DNA of 13,025 nucleotides from Bacteroidota bacterium. Its GTDB lineage: Bacteria > Bacteroidota > Bacteroidia > Bacteroidales > UBA10428. The notes beneath the pieces were generated by a model that was given only the letters and a program-made list of their open reading frames with translations, did not search any database and was not told the DNA's origin. Location: positions 1-13,025 of the forward strand of contig JAJUGM010000046.1 in assembly GCA_029268165.1 (NCBI GenBank), in the 5' to 3' direction. The translations under genes were made by a program, and so were the position numbers. Below are positions 1 to 7,172 of the stretch, in pieces (within the stretch, counting starts at the first letter, position 1; the number at the start of each line of letters is the position of its first letter).

Positions 1-2
1 AA

Positions 3-80
3 CTCGGATTGTTTGATACATTATGCAAAAAATATGTTGAAGATGCAGTGGGTATTGTGGAACAGATGATGAGTGAATGA
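3..80 (+). CDS. C-terminal fragment of an unidentified gene, cut by the window edge
   Basis: One frame is open from the left edge to a TGA at 78-80 and gives about 25 residues ending in VGIVEQMMSE. The fragment contains one cysteine and looks like an amphipathic helix. It is too short to assign to a family. It lies 53 bp upstream of hgcA in the same direction and I see no TAnnTTTG box in the gap, so it may be the first part of the same transcript. ArsR-like regulators are known next to hgcAB in other methylators and the arsenite permease downstream would fit one. That identity is only a guess, since no helix-turn-helix or metal-binding part is visible here. Confidence 0.45.
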   Translation, partial: LGLFDTLCKKYVEDAVGIVEQMMSE

Positions 81-133
81 ATCATTTACTAATATCAGAC
101 GATAGAATAAGAATGAAATAATAACGATTTTAT

Positions 134-1249
134 ATGTTTATTGGAACAGTTAAAACAAGGGTTGGAGAAATTAAAAAGGTATCAACCCGCCTGAATAAAG
201 AAGATATTCTTGGTGCAATAAAGGTACGATGGAGAATTGGCAGGACTCATTATAAGGTTGATCCAGGCCTTTATGCTGTCGGGAATCCTGATGATACATC
301 TGACGTTTTTGTAACAGCCAATTACAGGCTTTCATTCGATCATTTGAGGAAAAATCTCGACGGGATTAATGCATGGATACTTGTACTCGATACCAAAGGA
401 ATTAATGTATGGTGTGCTGCAGGGAAGGGCACCTTTGGCACCGCAGAACTGGTAAACAGAATCAGAGCAACACGGCTTAAAGAAATAATTAAACACCGGA
501 GAATCATTGTCCCTCAGTTGGGAGCAAGCGGAGTATCAGCATACCAGGTTAAAGCGCTTACTTCTCCTAAAAATGCTTTTAAAACCATTTACTCAGGTAA
601 TGCATCAGTTTATTTTCAATCAGAATCTTCATCTTTAGGAATTGACAGAGGATTCACAGTTGTTTTCGGGCCGGTCAGAGCTGCTGATATTAAAGCATTT
701 ATCACCAATGGCTATAAATCAACCGAAGCAATGAGAAAGGTTACATTTAATTTCTACGACCGGTTAAAACTCGTGCCTGTTGACTTTGTATATTCGTTCA
801 CAAAACTGCTGGTTGCATTAGCGGTAGTATTTATTCTATCCGGAATTAATACACATGGATTTAACATAAATCAGGCGCTACATAAAGGACTTGTTTCAGC
901 GTACTATATCCTTTCGGCTTATATAACAGGTATCATCCTTACACCTGCGTTATTGCCCTATATTCCTGTACGCATGTTTGCTTTTAAAGGCATGATTACC
1001 GGATTGGTATTATCATCTGTTTTTACTGCTTTTTCCAGTCTGGGTAGTACTGCTCTTGAAACTGTGGCCTGGTTTATGCTCATATCGGCTATTTCATCAT
1101 TTATGGCCATGAACTTTACCGGTTCATCAACGATTACATCATTATCCGGTGTAAAAAAGGAGATGAAAATATTTGTACCCATACAGATTGTTTTGGCTTC
1201 TGGTGGATTGATATTGATGGTATTGAGTAATTTGGTGGTTTTAAAATAG
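134..1249 (+). CDS. hgcA: HgcA, corrinoid protein of mercury methylation
   Basis: HgcA is the membrane-anchored corrinoid protein that carries the methyl group transferred to Hg(II); with HgcB it is required for methylmercury formation. The 371-residue product has the diagnostic cap-helix motif N91-V-W-C-A-A-G-K98, followed by GTFGT. Cys94 is the expected lower-axial cobalt ligand. An N-terminal corrinoid-binding domain (about 1-200) includes the family-like stretches PGLYAVG and VTANY. About five membrane segments follow, near 222-240, 252-275, 282-302, 307-327 and 346-370. The conserved-looking segment FTGSSTITSLSGVKKEM sits near 328-344. Length fits the family, but the N-terminus is short. 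The start is fixed by in-frame TAA codons at 119-121 and 122-124, which leave ATG 134 as the first usable start. hgcB follows after 52 bp, as is typical. The motif and pairing make this call very secure; activity cannot be judged from sequence. Confidence 0.96.
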   Translation: MFIGTVKTRVGEIKKVSTRLNKEDILGAIKVRWRIGRTHYKVDPGLYAVGNPDDTSDVFVTANYRLSFDHLRKNLDGINAWILVLDTKGINVWCAAGKGTFGTAELVNRIRATRLKEIIKHRRIIVPQLGASGVSAYQVKALTSPKNAFKTIYSGNASVYFQSESSSLGIDRGFTVVFGPVRAADIKAFITNGYKSTEAMRKVTFNFYDRLKLVPVDFVYSFTKLLVALAVVFILSGINTHGFNINQALHKGLVSAYYILSAYITGIILTPALLPYIPVRMFAFKGMITGLVLSSVFTAFSSLGSTALETVAWFMLISAISSFMAMNFTGSSTITSLSGVKKEMKIFVPIQIVLASGGLILMVLSNLVVLK

Positions 1250-1301
1250 GGATAATTCGAAAATTTAAAGACACACTGTTACTAAAATTAGCAACTTATT
1301 T

Positions 1302-1592
1302 ATGCAAGACATGGTTTATATCAAAAATGTTGTAACGCTGCAACTTGATCAGTCTAATTGTAATGGCTGCAGCATGTGCATAAAAGTATGTCCCCGTAAC
1401 GTTTTTAGATTAATCGACTATAAAGCCCATATTGTTAGCCGTGATCATTGTATTGAGTGCGGTGCCTGTGCATTAAATTGTCAAAGCAGAGCAATCACGG
1501 TAATTTCGGGCAAAGGTTGTGGCTGTGCAACGGGCATTATTGAAGGTTACTTCAATGGCGGTAAATCGGAATGCTCATGTAGCAGATGCTAG
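1302..1592 (+). CDS. hgcB: HgcB, 4Fe-4S ferredoxin of mercury methylation
   Basis: HgcB is the small ferredoxin partner of HgcA. It is thought to reduce the corrinoid cobalt and to bind and hand over Hg(II). The 96-residue product has two 4Fe-4S motifs: C20-x2-C23-x2-C26-x3-C30-P and C50-x2-C53-x2-C56-x3-C60, the second followed by Gln rather than the usual Pro. Between the clusters and the C-terminus is KGCGCATGII, with C73 and C75; one of these matches the single conserved cysteine after the clusters in described HgcB. The protein ends in C91-x-C93-x2-C96. ATG 1302 gives MQDMVYIKNVVTL, matching the usual HgcB N-terminus; ATG 1311 is a possible alternative. It is 52 bp after hgcA and 32 bp before the arsenite permease, so all three probably form an operon. 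Confidence 0.95.
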   Translation: MQDMVYIKNVVTLQLDQSNCNGCSMCIKVCPRNVFRLIDYKAHIVSRDHCIECGACALNCQSRAITVISGKGCGCATGIIEGYFNGGKSECSCSRC

Positions 1593-1624
1593 TAAAATGA
1601 ATACATTATAAAATTAGAAAAATT

Positions 1625-2668
1625 ATGAATAGTACAACAAAGAAACTTTCTTTTTTTGACCGGTACCTTACACTCTGGATATTTCTTGTGATGTTTGCCG
1701 GAGTTATTACAGGTTATTTTGCACCAGGTATTGCTGATTTCTGGAATTCGCTTAGCTCAGGTACAACCAACATACCAATTGCCATCGGACTGATACTGAT
1801 GATGTATCCTCCACTTGCAAAGGTAAAATATGACAAACTTCCTTTGGTATTCAAGAACTTAAAGTTATTAAGTTTATCCCTAACCCAAAACTGGATTGTT
1901 GGACCGCTGGTGATGTTTTTTCTTGCCGTTTTGTTTCTGCATAATCATGCAGGACTTATGACCGGTGTGATTCTTGTTGGACTTGCCCGTTGTATTGCCA
2001 TGGTACTTGTTTGGAACGATTTGGCTAAAGGCGATTCAGAGCTGGCGGCCGGCCTGGTAGCGTTTAATGCTATATTTCAGGTTCTGCTTTATTCAGTGTA
2101 TGCTTACATTTTTATAACCTATCTGCCGCCATTATTTGGATTAAAAGGTTCAATAGTGGAGGTATCAATTGCTGAAATAGCTGTTACAGTGCTTATTTAT
2201 CTGGGTATACCGTTTTTTGGTGGTTTGATATCAAGTCTTATCCTGCGACATTTAAAAGGTGATGCATGGTATTATTCGCGTTTTATTCCCAAAGCTTCAT
2301 GGCTTACCCCGTTAGCGCTGCTTTTTACAATATTTGTAATGTTTTCACTGAAAGGGGAAAAAATAATTGAACTCCCAATAGATGTTATCAGAGTGGCAAT
2401 TCCCTATACTTTTTACTTTGCATTTATGTTTTTTGTAACATTTTTTATTGCCCGCTGGATGGGCGTGGGATACGAAAAATCTACCACAATGGCTTTTACA
2501 GCCGGCAGTAACGATTTTGAACTGGCTATTGCCGTAGCTGTTTCAGTGTTTGGCATCAATTCCCATGCAGCTTTCGCAACGGTAATAGGGCCTCTTGTTG
2601 AAGTTCCTGTATTGATTTTGCTGGTAAACGTTGCCTTGTTTTTTAAAAAGAAATTTTTTAGAACCTAA
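1625..2668 (+). CDS. acr3: ACR3-family arsenite efflux permease
   Basis: This is a 347-residue inner-membrane permease of the ACR3 (arsenical resistance 3) family in the bile/arsenite/riboflavin transporter superfamily, which exports As(III). About ten hydrophobic segments run through the sequence. The signature GLARCIAMVLVWNDLAKGD (residues 119-137) holds the essential cysteine, Cys123. A second conserved region near 322-328 (GPLVEVP) carries Glu326, matching the conserved acidic residue of the family. The stretch AGSNDFELAIAVAVS (293-307) is also typical. The gene starts 32 bp after hgcB with no obvious promoter or terminator between, so co-transcription is likely. Its TAA end overlaps the end of the convergent aldo/keto reductase by 4 bp. 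No arsenate reductase or complete ArsR regulator lies in the window. Confidence 0.93.
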   Translation: MNSTTKKLSFFDRYLTLWIFLVMFAGVITGYFAPGIADFWNSLSSGTTNIPIAIGLILMMYPPLAKVKYDKLPLVFKNLKLLSLSLTQNWIVGPLVMFFLAVLFLHNHAGLMTGVILVGLARCIAMVLVWNDLAKGDSELAAGLVAFNAIFQVLLYSVYAYIFITYLPPLFGLKGSIVEVSIAEIAVTVLIYLGIPFFGGLISSLILRHLKGDAWYYSRFIPKASWLTPLALLFTIFVMFSLKGEKIIELPIDVIRVAIPYTFYFAFMFFVTFFIARWMGVGYEKSTTMAFTAGSNDFELAIAVAVSVFGINSHAAFATVIGPLVEVPVLILLVNVALFFKKKFFRT

Positions 2669-3507
2669 AAATCAAAATGATCCGGATCAGCTCCAAAACG
2701 ATGCCTTTTATCAAGACTGTCGATAAGAAGCATTTCTTCTTCTGTTAACTCAAAATCAAATATTTGTGCATTTGATCTAATTCTGTCAGGGGTCACTGAT
2801 TTGGGAATGGTTACAACACCTTTTTGCAAATCCCATCGCAGAGTAATCTGAGCAGAATCCTTTTTGTATTTACAGGCTAAGTCATTTAATAGTTTCACCT
2901 CTGTTATTCTGCCCTGCATCAATGGACTCCAAGCTTCATATTGAATATTATGGCTTTGACAGAAATTAACCAGATCCTGTTGCACCAGATAGGGATGAAA
3001 TTCCATTTGATTTACCATAGGCATTATTTCAGCACTGTTCATTAAATCAACCAGATGGTGTTTAAGAAAATTACTGACTCCTATAGCCCTCACACGCCCC
3101 TGCATATATATTGTTTCAAGCGCCCTCCAAGTATCTTTGTATTTTCCTTTCACAGGCCAGTGAACAAGATAAAGATCAATATAATCGAATCCCAGGTTTT
3201 CAAGGCTCAGGTCAAATGCCCTGAGTGTTGAATCATATCCCTGGTCAGAATTCCAAACTTTAGTAGTTACAAAAATATCTTCCCTCCTGATACCACTTTC
3301 TCTTATTGCCTTTCCGACACCTTTTTCATTTTCATACAAAGCGGCTGTGTCAATATGTCTGTAGCCGGCCTCGAGGGCACAATTAACAGCATTTATCACT
3401 TCATCGCCTTCACGTGCAAGATATACACCAAGGCCCAGATAGGGCATTTTTACTTTATTTGACAGCTCTGCAAATCCGCTAATATCAGTTATTTTCATTT
3501 TATTCAT
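2665..3507 (-). CDS. Aldo/keto reductase (NADPH-dependent)
   Basis: This 280-residue cytoplasmic protein is a complete (alpha/beta)8-barrel aldo/keto reductase that reduces aldehydes or ketones with NAD(P)H. The catalytic tetrad is visible as Asp53 (HIDTA), Tyr58 (LYENE), Lys83 (TTKVWNSD) and His116 (LVHWP). Cofactor-site motifs include GVSNF (143-147), NQMEFHP (166-172) and IPKS (234-237), with a downstream Arg and Asn as in NADPH-binding members. It resembles the group containing 2,5-diketogluconate and glyoxal reductases, but the substrate cannot be told from sequence. The start could be codon 1 or Met4, three codons later; Met4 gives the usual N-terminus. It converges on the arsenite permease with a 4-bp overlap of stop regions. 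I see no functional link with the mercury genes. Confidence 0.93.
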   Translation of the reverse strand: MNKMKITDISGFAELSNKVKMPYLGLGVYLAREGDEVINAVNCALEAGYRHIDTAALYENEKGVGKAIRESGIRREDIFVTTKVWNSDQGYDSTLRAFDLSLENLGFDYIDLYLVHWPVKGKYKDTWRALETIYMQGRVRAIGVSNFLKHHLVDLMNSAEIMPMVNQMEFHPYLVQQDLVNFCQSHNIQYEAWSPLMQGRITEVKLLNDLACKYKKDSAQITLRWDLQKGVVTIPKSVTPDRIRSNAQIFDFELTEEEMLLIDSLDKRHRFGADPDHFDF

Positions 3508-3744
3508 TTGTTAATTTCTGAAAGTAAAAATAGTAATGAAAAAATTAAAATTTGGCATTCATTATTTTTTAGTTCATACAACTTAAACAATAATTTTGGT
3601 AAAGGGTTCAGAGAGTGGCTGTAAAGAAATTAATTCTCTAAACGACATTAGTTGTAATGCTAATATTATAAAAATTACTGACTGCTGATAGCATTTACTC
3701 CTATCCTAAAAAACAGTAAAAATGCATTTTATAGAAATACGCAA

Positions 3745-3776
3745 TTTGTCTATTATTTAACAATGTTTGTCTATTA
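3745..3776 (+). promoter_or_regulatory. Candidate LytTR operator: two 11-bp direct repeats with a 21-bp period
   Basis: TTTGTCTATTA occurs exactly at 3745-3755 and again at 3766-3776. Both copies are preceded by CAA or CAATG, so similarity extends further left. The 21-bp period puts both copies on the same face of the helix. Known LytTR regulators such as E. coli YpdB bind paired direct repeats of about 10 bp with this spacing. The nearest LytTR regulator is encoded just downstream (5086-5820), so autoregulation of the kinase-regulator operon is the simplest reading. The second copy overlaps the TAnnTTTG box by 2 bp. Confidence 0.5.
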
Positions 3777-3782
3777 ATTTTG
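3775..3782 (+). promoter_or_regulatory. Candidate Bacteroidota -7 promoter box for the kinase-regulator operon
   Basis: TAATTTTG matches the Bacteroidota sigma-70 consensus TAnnTTTG exactly. A TTTG that could act as the -33 element is at 3745-3748, but its spacing (26 bp) is longer than usual. This would suit a promoter that needs an activator. Transcription from here would leave a leader of about 200 nt before ATG 3989. Confidence 0.35.
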
Positions 3783-3988
3783 CATGTATTTATTTATAAT
3801 GATAGATTTGCTCTTCTGTTTTTTTAATAAGGCGAAGTATTCAGAAATCACAGTGAACTGAATATTGTTAGCCGAAATAATCCCGATCATGAAATACATC
3901 GGGCAGAAAATAATTCTTCACTGCATGTGGCGGAGAGTATTATTGATAATATATTCATCGACCTTGTTAAGGTTTAAATCTGGCTAAT

Positions 3989-5089
3989 ATGAGGATGAAT
4001 CAGACAAAATTTTTAAAAAATGCCTTTACATTTGGCCTGCACATAATTGTTTGGCTTTTATTATTTCTTCTTAATTTTCAATTTATCCGGAATTACAGTG
4101 TAAAGATTGATTTACCCTTTCATCTTTTAATCTGGTCGATTTATGTAATAATATTCTATATCAATTTTATTCTTTTGATTCCGTATTTATTATTTAAGCG
4201 AAAATATATTTTTTATATTATTGCATCATTAGTTTTGCTTTTTGCCGGCAGTATTGCGAAAGATTATACTTTACAGCAACATCACCGAAAATTCAGGCCT
4301 GAGTTGTTTGAAAGGCCATCTTTTCCTCCTGAGAAACCAGTTTTTAAACCTGACCAGAGACCTCCTTTTCCCGGGATCAGGCCACGCAGGGAAGACCGTT
4401 TTTTCATGTTCTATGGTTTACTTTTGGTTTATACAATCAGCCTGTCAATAAGAGTAATACAAAAATGGCAGAATGACGAAAAACATAAGGCTGCAATTGA
4501 AAAAGAAAAAATAGCTACCGAGCTTTCCTATTTAAAACAACAGGTAAATCCGCATTTTTTATTTAATACCTTAAACAGTATTTATTCATTAACCATCAGC
4601 ACATCATCTAAGGCAGCCGGCATAATTCTTAAACTATCTTCCATACTTCGTTATATGCTATACGAAACCGAAAACCGTAAGGTGAAACTTACAGAAGAAG
4701 TAAATATAATAAAAGATTATATCGAACTCCAGCGACTCAGGCTTACCGATAAAGTAAGTGTTAAATTTGAACTTAAAGGTGAAACAGATCATTATTCCAT
4801 ACCGCCATTGTTACTTATTCCATTGATTGAGAATGCATTTAAACATGGTGTTGATAACATCAATGATTCGTTTATTGAAATTTATATTGCAGTCGCCAAT
4901 GATCAGCTCGAAGTTTATGTGCGAAACAGGATTGTGAGAATATCACCGGATTCATATCAGAATAGCGGCATCGGGATAAAAAACATTAAACGCAGGCTGG
5001 AATTGCTTTACGGAAATAAATATGTTTTTGAAACCCATGATAAGGATGGAATTTTTTCTGTAACTTTAAAATTAAAGCTGACAAAATGA
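3989..5089 (+). CDS. LytS/YpdA-type sensor histidine kinase (His_kinase family PF06580)
   Basis: This is the membrane sensor of a two-component pair: it autophosphorylates on histidine and passes phosphate to the regulator encoded next. Four membrane segments lie near 11-33, 42-69, 72-90 and 137-157. Between the third and fourth is a Pro- and charge-rich loop (about 95-136) predicted to face the periplasm. A short coiled linker (160-183) leads to the kinase domain. The H-box is KQQVNPHFLFNTLNS with His189, the N-box is PLIENAFKHG with Asn282, and the G-box is GIGIKNIKRRLELLYG (327-342). ATG 3989 and ATG 3995 are both possible starts. The stop overlaps the regulator's start as ATGA (5086-5089), indicating translational coupling. 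No ligand-binding domain is recognisable apart from the membrane part and the Pro-rich loop. Confidence 0.93.
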   Translation: MRMNQTKFLKNAFTFGLHIIVWLLLFLLNFQFIRNYSVKIDLPFHLLIWSIYVIIFYINFILLIPYLLFKRKYIFYIIASLVLLFAGSIAKDYTLQQHHRKFRPELFERPSFPPEKPVFKPDQRPPFPGIRPRREDRFFMFYGLLLVYTISLSIRVIQKWQNDEKHKAAIEKEKIATELSYLKQQVNPHFLFNTLNSIYSLTISTSSKAAGIILKLSSILRYMLYETENRKVKLTEEVNIIKDYIELQRLRLTDKVSVKFELKGETDHYSIPPLLLIPLIENAFKHGVDNINDSFIEIYIAVANDQLEVYVRNRIVRISPDSYQNSGIGIKNIKRRLELLYGNKYVFETHDKDGIFSVTLKLKLTK

Positions 5090-5820
5090 ATTGTCTGGCC
5101 ATAGATGATGAACCGCTTGCCCTGAATGTCCTTAAGGAGTTTTGCCAGAAGGTTGACTATTTAAATATGGTTGCCGCGTGCACAAATCCGTTTGAAGCAT
5201 TGCAATGGATTAACCGGCAGCAAATTGACCTGATATTTCTTGACATTCAGATGCCCAACATTACAGGTATAGAGTTTGTGCGCACACTGAAGAATCCGCC
5301 GCTTATTATTTTCACTACAGCTTATTCAGATTATGCACTTGAAGGGTTTGAATTAAATGCCATTGACTATCTGGTTAAACCCATTTCATTTGAACGCTTT
5401 CTTAAAGCTATAAATAAGGCTTATGAAATTATTACCTTAAGGAAAAATAAGTTTAGTCCGCTTTCATTCAGGCCTGAAGAAAAGGCAGAACAAATGTCAT
5501 CATTGCCCTATCTCATGGTAAAGGCTGAATACAAATCAGTAAAAATTGACATTGACCAGATATTTTATATTGAAGGACTTAAGGATTATATTAAAATATA
5601 CGCCGGCAGCAAACCGGTTCTTACAAAGTGCACAATGAAGAACATAGAAGAGAAATTACCTTCCCATTTGTTCGTACGAGTCCATAAATCATTTATTGTG
5701 TCGCTTTCAAAGATTAATGCCATTGAAAATAACCGCATAATTATAGGCGAAAAAAGAATTCCAATCGGACATCAGTATAAAAACCGTTTTTATGAACTGA
5801 TTGATAAGATGAAGATATGA
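5086..5820 (+). CDS. LytTR-family response regulator
   Basis: This 244-residue cytoplasmic transcription regulator pairs with the kinase just upstream. The receiver domain (1-118) has the acidic pair Asp7/Asp8, the phosphoacceptor Asp53 in FLDIQMPNITG, Thr77/Thr78 in FTTAYSDYALEGFE, and Lys98 followed by cis-Pro99. A linker (120-140) joins the LytTR DNA-binding domain (about 141-244), which shows IFYIEGLKDYIKIY, FVRVHKSFIVSLSKI and IPIGHQYKNRF. LytTR proteins bind paired direct repeats upstream of target promoters; such a repeat lies at 3745-3776. It ends 106 bp before the convergent outer-membrane protein gene. I see no clear hairpin terminator in that gap. Confidence 0.95.
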   Translation: MNCLAIDDEPLALNVLKEFCQKVDYLNMVAACTNPFEALQWINRQQIDLIFLDIQMPNITGIEFVRTLKNPPLIIFTTAYSDYALEGFELNAIDYLVKPISFERFLKAINKAYEIITLRKNKFSPLSFRPEEKAEQMSSLPYLMVKAEYKSVKIDIDQIFYIEGLKDYIKIYAGSKPVLTKCTMKNIEEKLPSHLFVRVHKSFIVSLSKINAIENNRIIIGEKRIPIGHQYKNRFYELIDKMKI

Positions 5821-5926
5821 AAGTTTTAATGAATAGTAAAAATGGCTGTTACTCTCCCTGTCATTGTGTGCAATTAATATCATCCTATATCAGGTAATTT
5901 GATGAAATGTCGAAGCAGGAAATCAC

Positions 5927-7162
5927 TTAATAATACTTAGCCTTCTGAAACCATAAATCATGTAATGTCAGATTAACATGCAGCAAATAGTAATTCTCAC
6001 GTATCAGGCCTTTAGATGTTGTCCCGTTCACTCCTGATTCAAATGAAATATTTATCATGCTTAATTCATTTTTCATAGGTATTCCTATCCCTAATGTTAA
6101 TGCCCTTGAATTTACTGGTGTTTTATTGATGACCAGGTATGACTTTTCGTAATTACAGCCTAACCTGTAGTAAAATCTTTTAAAGCCTGTATCTTTATAA
6201 TCGTTAGATATTTTGAATTCTGTACCGAATGAGTATCGTTCGCTGTTGCGTATTGAAAGCTTTGGGTTGGCAAATTGTATCCCCTGCCAGTTTCTTTTTT
6301 CATAGTCAAAACCAACTCTTAATGCACCGGGTTTTTCTATACATATCCCTATTCCAAACCTGGCAGGAATTGTAAAATACTCTTTTTTATAATCCAGTTC
6401 CGTTGTATCATCATTAAAGATAAGAATATAATCAGAAGTGGTCTTCAGGTCTTTACTGTTACCATAGATAATTCCTGTAGTATATTTCCAGTTCTTATGC
6501 CATATTGAATACTGCAATCCGAAATCGAGGTAAAAATTATGCAGGTAATTAGTTTTGCTGATCTGGTAACCTTCAAAATTATCACTAGCATTCATACTTT
6601 CTTTTTGTGTAATTGATCCGAAAATGTATGAGGCGTTAAATCCTGCTGATAAATTCTTCAAAGGTCTGAGGGCATTTCCCAGATAAAACTGATTGATTCC
6701 GCCTTCTCCGGAAAATGTTTTAATATAATTGTTTAATTCACCTGCAATCTGCTCAGTTGTCTGAATATAATAGTGCACTGAACTATATGGAACAATTCCA
6801 ACACTTCCTGCCCACCATTTTGTAAACCTTAATCCCATTGCCAGGTACCTGAGGTTACCGTCAAGACGTTGCTGGCTTTCGCCTGAAGTATTATATACAG
6901 TATATTTGCCAAAAACACCGGCTTCAAAAAGGAACGAAAGACTGTCGATGGCGCTATATGAAGCCGGATTAACATTATTAAGTGATGTATTTGACTGAAA
7001 AGCTATTCCGGTGCCTCCCAGCGCCTTGTTTACGCCAAAACCAATATCTTCCATCCGGCCAGCTCCAAAAAGCGTATATGGTGATGATGTTATTTGGGCT
7101 TCGGTATTACCAGTTAGCAGTAATATTGTTATAATATTAACTATCAGTATTTTATTTTTCAT
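5927..7162 (-). CDS. Predicted beta-barrel outer-membrane protein
   Basis: The 411-residue product starts with a signal peptide (MKNKILIVNIITILLLTGNTEA, probable cleavage after Ala22 before Gln). The mature N-terminus has SSPYTLFGAGRMED and KALGGTGIAFQSNTS followed by NVNPASYSAIDS. This pattern resembles FadL/PorV-like barrels of Bacteroidota. The rest alternates polar and hydrophobic residues with many aromatic residues, typical of beta strands. It ends with LLHVNLTLHDLWFQKAKYY, similar to the closing strand and basic-aromatic end of many Bacteroidota barrels. The gene starts 10 bp after the DUF4270 lipoprotein gene, so the two are very likely co-transcribed. Its transported substrate, if any, is unknown; I assign only the location and fold. 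Confidence 0.72.
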   Translation of the reverse strand: MKNKILIVNIITILLLTGNTEAQITSSPYTLFGAGRMEDIGFGVNKALGGTGIAFQSNTSLNNVNPASYSAIDSLSFLFEAGVFGKYTVYNTSGESQQRLDGNLRYLAMGLRFTKWWAGSVGIVPYSSVHYYIQTTEQIAGELNNYIKTFSGEGGINQFYLGNALRPLKNLSAGFNASYIFGSITQKESMNASDNFEGYQISKTNYLHNFYLDFGLQYSIWHKNWKYTTGIIYGNSKDLKTTSDYILIFNDDTTELDYKKEYFTIPARFGIGICIEKPGALRVGFDYEKRNWQGIQFANPKLSIRNSERYSFGTEFKISNDYKDTGFKRFYYRLGCNYEKSYLVINKTPVNSRALTLGIGIPMKNELSMINISFESGVNGTTSKGLIRENYYLLHVNLTLHDLWFQKAKYY

Positions 7163-7172
7163 TTTAGCAATT

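Larger units (their letters stand above)
3508..3988. other. 481-bp intergenic regulatory region
   Basis: This gap separates the divergent aldo/keto reductase and histidine kinase genes. It is very AT-rich on the left. It holds the 11-bp direct repeat and TAnnTTTG box listed separately, followed by about 200 bp before the kinase start. Three short reading possibilities lie in the right part: ATG 3784 or 3799 to TGA 3861 (20-25 residues, hydrophobic N-terminus), a start-less open stretch 3831-3977, and ATG 3889 to TAA 3987 (32 residues). None is convincing as a gene. I found no RNA gene or clear terminator. Confidence 0.6.

Noticed and set aside
134..1249. CdhD/corrinoid Fe-S protein subunit instead of HgcA
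   Set aside because: The NVWCAAGK cap helix is shared in outline with that family, but the five C-terminal membrane segments and adjacent HgcB are specific to HgcA.
3688..3728. Imperfect inverted repeat GCATTTACT...AGTAAAAATGC
   Set aside because: The arms pair only with a 2-nt bulge, are AT-rich and lack a following T-run, so neither a terminator nor an operator is supported.
3889..3987. 32-codon ORF ending one base before the kinase start
   Set aside because: It competes with a more protein-like frame over the same bases and has no recognisable features; close juxtaposition alone is weak evidence.
5821..5926. Terminator between the convergent regulator and outer-membrane protein genes
   Set aside because: I could not find a stable GC-rich hairpin with a T-run on either strand.
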